DNA of 64,000 bases from HT1-32 sp040219025 (GTDB taxonomy: Bacteria > Pseudomonadota > Alphaproteobacteria > Rhodospirillales > HT1-32). The stretch covers positions 27,932 through 91,931 of the forward strand of contig JAVJTE010000013.1 in assembly GCA_040219025.1 (NCBI GenBank), read 5' to 3'. The notes beneath the pieces are model-generated. The model was given only the letters and a program-made list of their open reading frames with translations, had not been told where the DNA came from and searched no databases. The translations under genes were made by a program, and so were the position numbers. Shown in pieces: positions 40,749 to 49,157 of the stretch (positions are counted from its first letter, which is position 1; each line of letters starts with the position of its first letter).

Positions 40749-41206
40749 CGCTCGTAAGCTGCCTGTATCAGCACGTCCCGGACATGATCCTTACCCAGTA
40801 TCTGTTGGGCGAGCTGCAGCAACCGGCCTTTTACCGTGGGGAGGTGAACCGTCTGGTTCTTTTTCATATGCTGCGGCAGAAAGACATACATGTCGCGGAG
40901 ATAGGCGTCATGCAGCCGGACTTTCTGCTGGGCCGCACTGGTTCTGTCAGCCGTTGCCAGTTCGATGCGGATGTCCAGATAGTAACTTTTCGTCCGCCCC
41001 TGCCCGATGATCGGAACGACCAGCGTGTCCATATCCATGAAGGAAGTGTTGTTGATGTCGATGAGTTCCTGCCGGGGTTCCGGTGCCGCCTCACCGTCGA
41101 CCGGCGGTTTGGGCGCAAACGGTCCCATCTCCAGGAAATAAAGGGCACCGACAGCCCCTCCTCCCAGAACAAGCAATGCGACGACGATGATAATGACAAG
41201 CTTCAC
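40745..41206 (-). CDS. fliL: Flagellar basal-body-associated protein FliL
   Basis: 153 residues: a single N-terminal membrane helix (MKLVIIIVVALLVLGGGAVG, GTG start), a Pro-rich linker, and the stomatin-like periplasmic domain (FMDMDTLVVPIIGQGRTKSY; LRDMYVFLPQHMKKNQTVHL; GKDHVRDVLIQAAYE). FliL surrounds the stator at the motor. No other basal-body gene is nearby; motAB are 19 kb away. Confidence 0.8.
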   Translation of the reverse strand: MKLVIIIVVALLVLGGGAVGALYFLEMGPFAPKPPVDGEAAPEPRQELIDINNTSFMDMDTLVVPIIGQGRTKSYYLDIRIELATADRTSAAQQKVRLHDAYLRDMYVFLPQHMKKNQTVHLPTVKGRLLQLAQQILGKDHVRDVLIQAAYER

Positions 41207-41235
41207 GCGACGCCTCCGACCGATGACAGGAGACC

Positions 41236-42201
41236 TTAATAGTGCCGCCAGCCGGTGTTGTCACAATCGATCTTCGATCCGTTCTCGTCAAAGACCTGAA
41301 TGCCGCTGCCTGCTGTCATTCTTCCGATGCAGGTGATTCTCAGGTTATGGACAGCAGCCAGCCTGTCGATGTCCGTTGCCCGGTCTGCCGGTGAGCAGAA
41401 GACCAGTTCATAATCATCACCGGATGTTGCGAGGGTGAGGAGATCTGTGCCGGTCGCTTCTGCTGCCGTGGAAACCGGCAACCCGGAGATGTCAATTTCC
41501 CCGGCCAGGCCTGACACATCAGCAATATGCCCGATATCCGAGATCAGTCCGTCGGAGACATCGATTGCGGCTGAGGCAATACCGCGCAGTGCATGACCGA
41601 TCGCGAGCCTTGGTTCCGGCACCTGGTGGCGGGATATCAGGAAAGAGCGGTGAGCCGGGTCCGTCACGGTCAGTTTGTTCTGCAGTATCTTCAGCCCGAG
41701 GCCGGCATCGCCGATTGTTCCGGTGACATAGACGAGGTCCCCGGCCTGCGCACCGCCACGGAGAATCGCCTGACCGGGTTCCGTCTGGCCGAGGATGGTC
41801 AGCGAGAAGGCACCGGGTCCGGGTGTTGACACGGAATCACCACCGACCAGTGAAAGACCGAAGCATTCCTGGTCCTGCCTGAGGCCGGCAGCAAAGCCTT
41901 TCAGCCAGTCAGCGTTCATGCTGCTGTTCCGGAACATGGCGATGAGATAGCCAACCGGCTCGGCGCCCATGGCGGCCAGATCCGACAGATTGGTTCGCAT
42001 CAGCTTGCGGGCAATCAGCCCGGGTGCTGTGTCCGGCAGATAATGGACGCCCTCGACCATGGCGTCCTTGGCGATGACCAGCTGCTTGCCGGGCGCAGGT
42101 GTCAGTACCGCAGCGTCATCGGTAAGGTTCAGGGCGCCCTCGCCGGACAGCGGCGCGAACAGATCAGCGATCAGATCAAATTCGCCGTCACGTTCAGCCA
42201 T
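41236..42201 (-). CDS. thiL: Thiamine-monophosphate kinase ThiL
   Basis: 321 residues. GEFDLIADLFAPLSGEGALN and LTDDAAVLTPAPGKQLVIAK at the N-terminus, EGVHYLPDTAPGLIARKLMR, the ATP/Mg segment GLSLVGGDSVSTPGPGAFSL, and AIDVSDGLISDIGHIADVSG are characteristic. It phosphorylates TMP to TPP. It starts 8 bases inside nusB, the frequent nusB-thiL order. Confidence 0.95.
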   Translation of the reverse strand: MAERDGEFDLIADLFAPLSGEGALNLTDDAAVLTPAPGKQLVIAKDAMVEGVHYLPDTAPGLIARKLMRTNLSDLAAMGAEPVGYLIAMFRNSSMNADWLKGFAAGLRQDQECFGLSLVGGDSVSTPGPGAFSLTILGQTEPGQAILRGGAQAGDLVYVTGTIGDAGLGLKILQNKLTVTDPAHRSFLISRHQVPEPRLAIGHALRGIASAAIDVSDGLISDIGHIADVSGLAGEIDISGLPVSTAAEATGTDLLTLATSGDDYELVFCSPADRATDIDRLAAVHNLRITCIGRMTAGSGIQVFDENGSKIDCDNTGWRHY

Positions 42202-42694
42202 TTTTCCCGAAGCCGGCGACCGGGTTGTCGAGTTCGGCAGCACGGTGGACATGCGCCAGCCTGTCGAGCACGCCATTGACCAGTTTGGCCTCGGACAGGT
42301 CGAAGAAGGCATGCGCCACGTTCAGATATTCATCAATTATCACACGTGCCGGGGCGGATGTATCAAAGGCCAGTTCCTGAACACCGGCCCGCAGCAGAAC
42401 ACGCAGCAGCGCCTCCAGTCGTCCGGGGACCATGTCACCTTTCAGGGCATGGCCGAGCATCTCGTCAATTTCGGTCTGATTGGCAATCACACCGCGAAGA
42501 ATACGTGCCATCAGTTCACGGTCGGACTCGGTAATCGGTCCGCCATCCTCTGTTTCTGCTTCCGGTGTCATGGTTTCGCGGATGACATCATCGACCCGTG
42601 CGTCCGACAGTTCGATCCGATAAAGCCCCTGCACAGCGGCCAGACGACCGGCACTGCGGGCGGTATTCGGTTTCGGACGTTTCTTTTTTTCCAT
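42194..42694 (-). CDS. nusB: Transcription antitermination factor NusB
   Basis: 166 residues, helical RNA-binding fold: ARSAGRLAAVQGLYRIELSD at the start and RVIIDEYLNVAHAFFDLSEA plus KLVNGVLDRLAH at the end. It acts in rRNA antitermination with NusE/S10. It is located between ribH and thiL as usual. Confidence 0.95.
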   Translation of the reverse strand: MEKKKRPKPNTARSAGRLAAVQGLYRIELSDARVDDVIRETMTPEAETEDGGPITESDRELMARILRGVIANQTEIDEMLGHALKGDMVPGRLEALLRVLLRAGVQELAFDTSAPARVIIDEYLNVAHAFFDLSEAKLVNGVLDRLAHVHRAAELDNPVAGFGKNG

Positions 42695-42696
42695 GG

Positions 42697-43152
42697 TCAG
42701 AGTCTGAAGTCCCGTTTGAGTTTGATCATTGCCAGGCAGGCATTGGCGACATCGGCACCCTTGTTCTTGCGTTTGCGGTCAGCCCGCGCCCAAGCCTGTT
42801 CGCCGTTCTCGCAGGTCAGGATGCCATAGCCAAGCGCGATCGAATATTGTGTCGTCAGGTCCATCAGCGCCCGGGCCGATTCTCCGCAGACATAGTCGTA
42901 ATGCGAGGTCTCGCCCCGGATGACACAGCCCAGTGCAACATATCCGGCATAGCGAAAATCCGCCGTACCCATTTGCTGGGCAGCGATGGCGTACCGGATG
43001 GCAGCGGGAATTTCAAACGCGCCGGGCACCGAGATCCGGTCATATCCAAATCCGTCCGCGGTCAGGGCCTCGATTGCCCCGGCAGCCATTTCGTCGGCGA
43101 TATCCGAATAGAAACGGGCTTCAACGATAAGAATCTTGGATCCGTTCGACAT
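42697..43152 (-). CDS. ribH: 6,7-dimethyl-8-ribityllumazine synthase
   Basis: 151 residues. SVPGAFEIPAAIRYAIAAQQ and YVALGCVIRGETSHYDYVCG are the substrate-binding signatures, and GYGILTCENGEQAWARA closes the site. It joins the ribityl-uracil intermediate with the 3,4-dihydroxybutanone phosphate made by the RibB domain encoded 3 bases upstream. Confidence 0.96.
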   Translation of the reverse strand: MSNGSKILIVEARFYSDIADEMAAGAIEALTADGFGYDRISVPGAFEIPAAIRYAIAAQQMGTADFRYAGYVALGCVIRGETSHYDYVCGESARALMDLTTQYSIALGYGILTCENGEQAWARADRKRKNKGADVANACLAMIKLKRDFRL

Positions 43153-43155
43153 GCT

Positions 43156-44289
43156 TTATTCCTGTTTTCCAATCGGCATGCGGTCATGCACCTGCAGCCC
43201 GTAACCTTCCAGCCCGATGATCGTGCGTTCCGTATTTGACAGCAGCGTCATGCCACGAACACCGAGATCGAGCAGAATTTGCGCACCGACCCCGTAATCA
43301 CGCAACTCATTGCTCACTGCCGGGCGGTTGTTGCCGGATGCTCCGCCGATCCGCGCCTTGATCCGGTCAGTCAGGCTGGTCGGCTGGCTTTCACGGATAA
43401 TGACCACCACGCCCCGTCCTGCCTTGTCGATGGCTTTCATCGCGGACTGCAGTTCGCCGTTCTTGCCGGCCGTCGTGTCGCCCAGCACATCGTCGAGGAC
43501 GTTCAGCGCATGCATCCGCACAAGAAGCGGTTCATCCGATGTGTCGATATCACCCTTCACCAGCGCCAGATGCTCGGCATAAGAGACGGTGTTTACATAA
43601 ACATACAGTTTGAAATCACCGGCATATGTCGTGCTGATGCTGGTTTCCAGTGACCGTTTGACCAGTGAGTCATTCTTGCGCCGGTAGGCGATCAGGTCCG
43701 CAATCGCCCCGATTTTCAGATTGTGATGCTGTGCAACGCCGACCAGATCCGGCATCCGCGCCATGGTGCCGTCGTCATTCATGATCTCGCAGATCACACC
43801 ACTGGGGTTAAGGCCGGCCAGCCGGGCCAGATCGACCGCCGCTTCCGTATGTCCGGCCCGCATCAGAACACCGCCTTCGCGGGCCATCAGGGGGAACACA
43901 TGCCCGGGTGTTGCCAGATCGGCCCGTTGCTTCGACGGATCAATCGCGACGGCGATGGTATGGGCGCGGTCAGAGGCAGATATCCCGGTGGTTACCCCTT
44001 CCCGTGCTTCAATTGATACAGTGAAGGCGGTCTGGTGGCGGCTGGCATTGTCTGCCGACATCAGCGGCAGCGAGAGCTGCCCGACACGCTGCGGTGTGAG
44101 TGCGAGGCAAATCAGCCCGCGACCGTATTTAGCCATGAAGTTGATCGCATCCGGGGTTGCCATCTGGGCCGGGATGACCAGATCGCCCTCGTTCTCGCGC
44201 TCCTCGTCATCGACGATGATGCACATGCGGCCATTGCGGAAATCTTCGATGATTTCTTCGGGCGAGGAAAGGTAGCGCCGGTATTGCAC
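43156..44289 (-). CDS. ribB: RibBX: 3,4-dihydroxybutanone-phosphate synthase with degenerate GTP-cyclohydrolase-II-like domain
   Basis: 377 residues from GTG, which stands one base after the ribE stop with GGAG 9 bases ahead. The RibB domain (1-200) is intact: CIIVDDEERENEGDLVIPAQ, DRAHTIAVAID and AGHTEAAVDLARLAGLNPSG. The C-terminal domain aligns with RibA but lacks the zinc cysteines (LLVRMHALNVLDDVLGDTT in place of the C-x10-C-x-C segment) and the QEGRG catalytic loop (IIRESQPTSLTD). It should therefore make dihydroxybutanone phosphate but not open GTP; a separate RibA must exist. Such a RibBX variant is known from proteobacteria. Confidence 0.9.
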   Translation of the reverse strand: MQYRRYLSSPEEIIEDFRNGRMCIIVDDEERENEGDLVIPAQMATPDAINFMAKYGRGLICLALTPQRVGQLSLPLMSADNASRHQTAFTVSIEAREGVTTGISASDRAHTIAVAIDPSKQRADLATPGHVFPLMAREGGVLMRAGHTEAAVDLARLAGLNPSGVICEIMNDDGTMARMPDLVGVAQHHNLKIGAIADLIAYRRKNDSLVKRSLETSISTTYAGDFKLYVYVNTVSYAEHLALVKGDIDTSDEPLLVRMHALNVLDDVLGDTTAGKNGELQSAMKAIDKAGRGVVVIIRESQPTSLTDRIKARIGGASGNNRPAVSNELRDYGVGAQILLDLGVRGMTLLSNTERTIIGLEGYGLQVHDRMPIGKQE

Positions 44290-44290
44290 G

Positions 44291-44887
44291 TCAGGTCTCC
44301 ATTTCGGAAAGGCGCGCAACATATCGCGCGAGGACATCAATTTCCATGTTAACCCGGTCGCCGGTCCTGCGGTCACCGAAAGTTGTCATGGCCGCCGTAT
44401 GCGGAATGATATTTATACCGAACCGCATGCCGCTGACATCATTAACCGTCAGTGATGCGCCATCCAGCGCGACCGAGCCTTTCTGTGCAATAAAACGGGC
44501 AAGTGTCCGGGGGGCGTCGAAGGTAAAGCGGCGGGAGCCGTCTTCTGTCTGAATGTCGGTGATGGTCGCAATCCCGTCGACATGGCCGGAAACAATATGC
44601 CCGCCAAGCTCGTCGCCAACCTTCAGGGATCGTTCCAGATTGATCCGGGTGCCGGCCCGCCAAGCGCCCAGTGTCGTTTTTGACAGGGTTTCTCCGGAAA
44701 CATCGACAGCAAACCAGTCCGGCCCGAAGTCGACTGCGGTCAGGCAGCAGCCGGAACAGGCAATCGATGCACCGAGGTCAATGCCCGTCACGTCGTAGCC
44801 GGTCCTGATATGGAAACGAAGGTCTTCACCCTGTCGCTTGATGACCTCGGCGATACAGCCGATATCGGTAATAATGCCGGTAAACAT
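44291..44887 (-). CDS. ribE: Riboflavin synthase, alpha subunit
   Basis: 198 residues with two lumazine-binding barrel repeats: MFTGIITDIGCIAEVIKRQG with GASIACSGCCLTAVDF in the first, and GHIVSGHVDGIATITDI with KGSVALDGASLTVNDVSG in the second. It dismutates two lumazines to riboflavin. The ATG is 7 bases after ribD. Longer upstream frames overlap ribD and lack family similarity. Confidence 0.96.
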   Translation of the reverse strand: MFTGIITDIGCIAEVIKRQGEDLRFHIRTGYDVTGIDLGASIACSGCCLTAVDFGPDWFAVDVSGETLSKTTLGAWRAGTRINLERSLKVGDELGGHIVSGHVDGIATITDIQTEDGSRRFTFDAPRTLARFIAQKGSVALDGASLTVNDVSGMRFGINIIPHTAAMTTFGDRRTGDRVNMEIDVLARYVARLSEMET

Positions 44888-44894
44888 GGCACTC

Positions 44895-46010
44895 CTAACA
44901 GTGATAGATATCGAGCCGGTCCGGCCCGAGAAGACGTGATTGTGACTGCCTAAATCGTGTCGATGAACCCGGATCGTCAAGTCCCAGCTGTCCGATGGCC
45001 GCCAGTCCGTCGCTGCCGAACAGGGCCGGTGCGGTAAAGATCGCAAGTTCGTCAACGCAATCCGCCTGAAGGAAGGCGGTTGCAAGCCCTGCCCCGCCTT
45101 CCACCAGCAGCCGGGTTATCCCGTGATCCGCAAGCGCGCGGAGGGCCGCGTCAACCGCCGGGCGGCCGTCGCGGTCCGTCTCGACGGTGACAATCTTCAC
45201 GCCCCGCTCCGAAAGTACCCGGGCGGGGGCTGACTCCCGGGTTTCAGCGGTCAGGACAAGGGTCTGATGAAGGGAGGTATCGGCAAGGGCTGAGGCCGGG
45301 TCGAGTTTCAGCCGGGTATCGAAGACAACCCGCAGGGGAGAGCGATGTTCAAGCCCCGGAAGACGACAGGTCAGTGACGGGGTGTCCGCGCCGGCCGTGC
45401 CGATACCAACAGCAATGGCGTCATGTTGTGCCCGCATCAGATGCCCGTAGCGGCGAGCCATTTCGCCGGTGATCCATTTGCTGCGACCGGTTGATGTCGC
45501 AAGCCGGCCATCCAGGGTCATCGCCAGCTTCAGGGTCACACCGGGTCTGTGACCGGCTCTGACACCCAGATAACCGGCGTTCAGCCTGGTGGCGGCATCA
45601 CGGCAGATGCCGGTCTGCACCCTGATGCCGGCATCAGTGAGGCGCTTTATGCCCTGCCCGGCCACGCGCGGGTCAGGGTCTTCCAGCGCAATCACGACGC
45701 GGCTGACACCGGCGGCAATCAGCGCATCGGCACAGGGCGGCGTCTGACCGTGATGGCTGCAGGGTTCCAGTGTGACATAGACGGTCGCCTGGCGGGCCTC
45801 AGAACCGGCCTGGTCAAGGGCAACCGTTTCAGCATGCGGACGCCCGCCGGGTTGGGTAAACCCCCGGCCTGCTATGCGTCCCCGGCTGACGATAAGACAG
45901 CCGACCGCCGGATTGGGGGCGACATTTCCAAGGCCTCTGGCCGCGAGCGCAAGCGCCGCCCGCATATATTGACGGTCGGTATGGGAAGCGGGCTGATCAC
46001 TCGTCGCCAC
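44895..46010 (-). CDS. ribD: Bifunctional deaminase/reductase RibD
   Basis: 371 residues. The deaminase domain has the zinc motif GRPHAETVALDQ and TLEPCSHHGQTPPCADAL. The reductase domain follows from about residue 150 with RPGVTLKLAMTLDGRLATST and RLLVEGGAGLATAFLQ. It carries out steps two and three of riboflavin synthesis. The start is GTG, 14 bases inside nrdR. Confidence 0.95.
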   Translation of the reverse strand: MATSDQPASHTDRQYMRAALALAARGLGNVAPNPAVGCLIVSRGRIAGRGFTQPGGRPHAETVALDQAGSEARQATVYVTLEPCSHHGQTPPCADALIAAGVSRVVIALEDPDPRVAGQGIKRLTDAGIRVQTGICRDAATRLNAGYLGVRAGHRPGVTLKLAMTLDGRLATSTGRSKWITGEMARRYGHLMRAQHDAIAVGIGTAGADTPSLTCRLPGLEHRSPLRVVFDTRLKLDPASALADTSLHQTLVLTAETRESAPARVLSERGVKIVTVETDRDGRPAVDAALRALADHGITRLLVEGGAGLATAFLQADCVDELAIFTAPALFGSDGLAAIGQLGLDDPGSSTRFRQSQSRLLGPDRLDIYHC

Positions 46011-46452
46011 TCAGCGTTCCCACGAAGTCTTCAAAGTCCTTGCCCTCGCGGAAGTTCCGGTAGACCGAGGCGAACCGGACATAGGCAACCGTATCGAGTT
46101 CCTGAAGCACATCCATGACCAGCTCACCGATCATCTTTGAGGGTATTTCATTTTCGCCCATACTCTCAAGACGGCGCTGTATACCATTGATAATACGCTC
46201 AATTTTGTCTTCATCGACGGGGCGTTTCCGAAGTGCGATCTTCAGCGAGCGACCCAGTTTCTCACGGTCGAACGGCGAACGCGCACCGTCTTTCTTGACG
46301 ACGGTCAGGTCACGCAGCTGGACCCGCTCGAAGGTGGTGAAGCGGCTTTCACAGGCCGGGCAATAGCGCCGTCTCCGGATCGCCGAATTATCATCGGTGG
46401 GCCGGGAGTCCTTGACCTGGGTATCGTCATTTCCGCAGAACGGGCAGCGCAT
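45997..46452 (-). CDS. nrdR: Transcriptional repressor NrdR
   Basis: 151 residues. A zinc ribbon (MRCPFCGNDDTQVKDSRPTD ... CPACESRFTTFERVQL) is followed by an ATP-cone domain (VVKKDGARSPFDREKLGRSL). It represses ribonucleotide reductase genes by binding NrdR boxes. The position between glyA and ribD is standard in proteobacteria. Confidence 0.97.
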   Translation of the reverse strand: MRCPFCGNDDTQVKDSRPTDDNSAIRRRRYCPACESRFTTFERVQLRDLTVVKKDGARSPFDREKLGRSLKIALRKRPVDEDKIERIINGIQRRLESMGENEIPSKMIGELVMDVLQELDTVAYVRFASVYRNFREGKDFEDFVGTLSGDE

Positions 46453-46495
46453 TCAACTTCCTCGTTTTAATGGGGGTCGGGTCTGCCGCAGCAGA

Positions 46496-47797
46496 TCAGA
46501 AGCCCTGATAGACCGGGAACCGGTCACACAGGCTGCGGACTTTCGCCCTGACATCCTGTTCGACCGGTGAATTATCCTCGCCATTGCTGGCCAGTCCGTC
46601 GAGCACATCGGCGATCCACTCACCGATCTGGCGGAATTCGGCGACACCAAAACCGCGGGTGGTTGCTGCCGGGCTGCCAAGACGGACACCGGAGGTGACT
46701 GTCGGTTTTTCCGGATCGAACGGCACGCCGTTCTTGTTGCAGGTCATCCCTGCCCGCTCCAGCGCCTCTTCGGTTATGTTTCCGGTCAGACCCTTGGGGC
46801 GCAGGTCGACCAGAACGACATGCGTGTCTGTTCCGCCTGCGACAATGTCACAGCCTCTTTCCTTCAGTACCGAGGCCAGGATTTTGGCGTTATCGACAAC
46901 GGACTGCGAATAGGCCCGGAATTCCGGGGTCAGCGCTTCACCGAAGGCAACCGCCTTGGCGGCGATGACATGCATCAGCGGTCCACCCTGAAGGCCCGGG
47001 AAAACAGCGGAATTGAATTTCTTGCCCAGATCTTCGCGGTTGGTCAGGATCATGCCGCCGCGGGGGCCGCGCAATGTCTTGTGGGTCGTGGTTGTTACCA
47101 CGTCGGCAAAGGGCAGCGGCGACGGATGAACACCGGTTGCCACAAGACCGGCAAAATGCGCCATATCAACCATCAGCAGGGCGCCGACACTGTCTGCAAT
47201 TTCCCGGAAACGCTTGAAATCAAGTGTACGCGGATAGGCTGAACCACCGGCGATGATCAGCTTCGGCGAATGTTCCCTTGCCAGCCGCTCGACCTGCTCG
47301 AAATCAACGAGATGATCGTCCTTGCGGACACCGTACTGGATGGCATTGAACCATTTGCCGGACTGGGCCGGCGGTGCGCCGTGGGTCAGATGTCCACCGG
47401 CGTCGAGCGACATGCCGAGGATGGTGTCGCCCGGCTTCAGCAGGGCCATGAAGACCGCACCGTTGGCCTGTGCGCCGGAATGCGGCTGCACATTCACATA
47501 AGCGCAGCCGAACAGCTTCTTCGCCCGCTCGATGGCCAGCGATTCCGCCACGTCGACATATTCACAACCACCATAATACCGGCGTCCGGGATAACCTTCG
47601 GCGTATTTATTCGTCAGGACCGAGCCCTGCGCTTCCAGCACCGCGCGGGAGACCACGTTTTCCGAGGCGATCAGCTCGATCTGGTGCTGCTGGCGGCCAA
47701 GTTCGTCGCGGATGGACCGGAACAGGTCCGGGTCTCGCTCCTGAAGGCTGGCGGTGAAAAAATTATCGGGTGTCGAGGTCTTCTGTGCGGCGGTCAT
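46496..47797 (-). CDS. glyA: Serine hydroxymethyltransferase
   Basis: 433 residues. ELIASENVVSRAVLEAQGSV, YVDVAESLAIERAKKLFGCA and the PLP-lysine segment VVTTTTHKTLRGPRGGMILT are all present. It converts serine and THF to glycine and methylene-THF, supplying one-carbon units. It overlaps rpiB by 4 bases. Confidence 0.98.
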   Translation of the reverse strand: MTAAQKTSTPDNFFTASLQERDPDLFRSIRDELGRQQHQIELIASENVVSRAVLEAQGSVLTNKYAEGYPGRRYYGGCEYVDVAESLAIERAKKLFGCAYVNVQPHSGAQANGAVFMALLKPGDTILGMSLDAGGHLTHGAPPAQSGKWFNAIQYGVRKDDHLVDFEQVERLAREHSPKLIIAGGSAYPRTLDFKRFREIADSVGALLMVDMAHFAGLVATGVHPSPLPFADVVTTTTHKTLRGPRGGMILTNREDLGKKFNSAVFPGLQGGPLMHVIAAKAVAFGEALTPEFRAYSQSVVDNAKILASVLKERGCDIVAGGTDTHVVLVDLRPKGLTGNITEEALERAGMTCNKNGVPFDPEKPTVTSGVRLGSPAATTRGFGVAEFRQIGEWIADVLDGLASNGEDNSPVEQDVRAKVRSLCDRFPVYQGF

Positions 47798-48291
47798 GAG
47801 GAAGCTTCTGTCCCTGTAGCTGGAATTTCAGTCCCGAGTTTCGCCACCCGTCGGGCGTGGCGACCCCCTTCGAATTCGGTTTCAAGAAAGGCGCGCAGGC
47901 AATCTTTCGCAGCTTCTTCCCCGATAATTCTGGCCCCGAGGGCCAGTATGTTCGCGTTATTATGCTGGCGCGCCAGCCGGGCTTCGAGGGCGCTGTGGCA
48001 CAGCGCTGCACGGGCTCCGGGGTTACGGTTCGCTGCAATGGAGATGCCGATGCCGGTGCCGCAAACCACCAGCCCGCATTCCGTGTCACCGGAAGCGACG
48101 GAGGCTGCGACGGCGTTACCAAAGTCGGGATAATCAACTGATTCAAGGTTGTAGGCACCAAGGTCTCTGACAGAATGGCCTGCCTGTTCCAGAACCGCCT
48201 TGAGCATTTCCTTCATGGCAAACCCGGCGTGATCGCTACCAACGGCAATGTTGCGCCTGCCGGTGGCTTTTGCGGGGTGCTTTGCGTCCAT
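47794..48291 (-). CDS. rpiB: Ribose-5-phosphate isomerase B
   Basis: 165 residues from an ATG preceded by AGGCAGGA. NIAVGSDHAGFAMKEMLKAV, DYPDFGNAVAASVASGDTEC, GLVVCGTGIGISIAANRNPG and AALCHSALEARLARQHNNAN match RpiB, including the active-site cysteine in VVCGTG. It interconverts ribose-5-P and ribulose-5-P; ribulose-5-P is also the precursor for the RibB product made by the same operon. It is the first gene of the long operon. Confidence 0.93.
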   Translation of the reverse strand: MDAKHPAKATGRRNIAVGSDHAGFAMKEMLKAVLEQAGHSVRDLGAYNLESVDYPDFGNAVAASVASGDTECGLVVCGTGIGISIAANRNPGARAALCHSALEARLARQHNNANILALGARIIGEEAAKDCLRAFLETEFEGGRHARRVAKLGTEIPATGTEASS

Positions 48292-48649
48292 TCCTGCCTG
48301 ATTCAATATACCGGTTGATGACGTTGCGGTTAGTACCATATGTCGCGCGACTTGGCCAAGCTTGGAGCGCGGGTCCGGGACAAAAATTGTCTGTCCGTGG
48401 ATCGGACAGGTTTATTCCGGAGGATATCCCGTCGCAGACATGAGGTCTGAAACCGGAGATGATCAGCCGGAAGTATAGTCTGTCGGGCTCTTGATATCTC
48501 TTCCGTTAACCAAGTTTTCGGCCTGATATGGTTAAAATCCACAAGAAATCAAAGCTTTGCACTGCATTATTCCTTAAAACTTTATTGACACTTCCGAGTC
48601 GTCACGTGTTAAATGCCTTCCGAACAAGCCTGAAATACAGGGTGTAAGC
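48292..48649. other. Intergenic region between divergent rpiB and mucR
   Basis: 358 bases without a convincing gene. It contains a hairpin CTGTCCG / CGGACAG at 48391-48409, with an A-rich flank that gives a T-run on the minus strand, and the mucR promoter near its end. Toward mucR it becomes more AT-rich, as expected for an autoregulated MucR promoter. A small RNA is possible but unproven. Confidence 0.5.
48585..48613 (+). promoter_or_regulatory. Sigma-70-type promoter of mucR
   Basis: TTGACA, 17 bases, GTTAAA, giving an expected transcription start about 30 bases before the mucR ATG. Confidence 0.6.
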
Positions 48650-49081
48650 ATGGCGGATAATAAGGGGGCTGTGATATCGCGCAGCGAATTGCTGCAGATG
48701 TCATCAGATATCGTTTCGTCCTATCTGGGCAATAATATCGTTGATACGGCGCAGATCAGCGACGTCATCGAAAAGGTCTATGGTACTGTCGCTTCACTGG
48801 CGGGCGATGAAACTGCGGGCCTGAACATGGAAGACAATCCGGCTGTTCCGGTACGTCGTTCAGTAACCCCGGATTATCTGGTCTGCCTCGAAGATGGCAA
48901 AAAGCTGAAAATGCTGAAGCGTCACCTCCGGACGAACTACAGCATGACACCGGAAGAATACCGGGCGAAATGGCAGTTGCCGGCTGACTATCCGATGGTT
49001 GCACCAAACTATGCAGCGCAGCGTTCGGAATTTGCCAAGAAGATTGGCCTTGGCCGCCGTTCCGGCAAGACAACGCATTAG
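48650..49081 (+). CDS. mucR: MucR/Ros-family zinc-finger regulator
   Basis: 143 residues. The N-terminal oligomerisation region includes LLQMSSDIVSSYLGNNIVDT. The Ros/MucR DNA-binding domain follows: YLVCLEDGKKLKMLKRHLRT, then MTPEEYRAKWQLPADYPMVA and PNYAAQRSEFAKKIGLGRRS. Only one of the two usual spaced histidines is present, since RHLRTNY has Asn where Ros has His. Alphaproteobacterial MucR acts like an H-NS silencer on AT-rich DNA with TA steps and controls surface, motility and cell-cycle genes. It is monocistronic with its own promoter and terminator. Confidence 0.93.
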   Translation: MADNKGAVISRSELLQMSSDIVSSYLGNNIVDTAQISDVIEKVYGTVASLAGDETAGLNMEDNPAVPVRRSVTPDYLVCLEDGKKLKMLKRHLRTNYSMTPEEYRAKWQLPADYPMVAPNYAAQRSEFAKKIGLGRRSGKTTH

Positions 49082-49104
49082 AAATTTCTGAATTTCTGGC
49101 TGAT

Positions 49105-49132
49105 AAAGGCGTATCCTTCCGGATGCGCCTTT
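49105..49132 (+). terminator. Terminator of mucR
   Basis: AAAGGCGTATCC / GGATGCGCCTTT stem (one G-T pair) with a 4-base loop, followed by CTGGTTT, 23 bases past the mucR stop. Confidence 0.7.
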
Positions 49133-49157
49133 CTGGTTTGCGGCTGGCAGATGCCCG

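Noticed and set aside
44888..45085. Upstream extension of ribE
   Set aside because: It overlaps ribD, while the family starts at MFTGIITDIG with an ATG 7 bases after ribD.
48330..48542. 70-codon frame upstream of rpiB on the minus strand
   Set aside because: No ribosome site, Arg-rich composition and no family; treated as non-coding.
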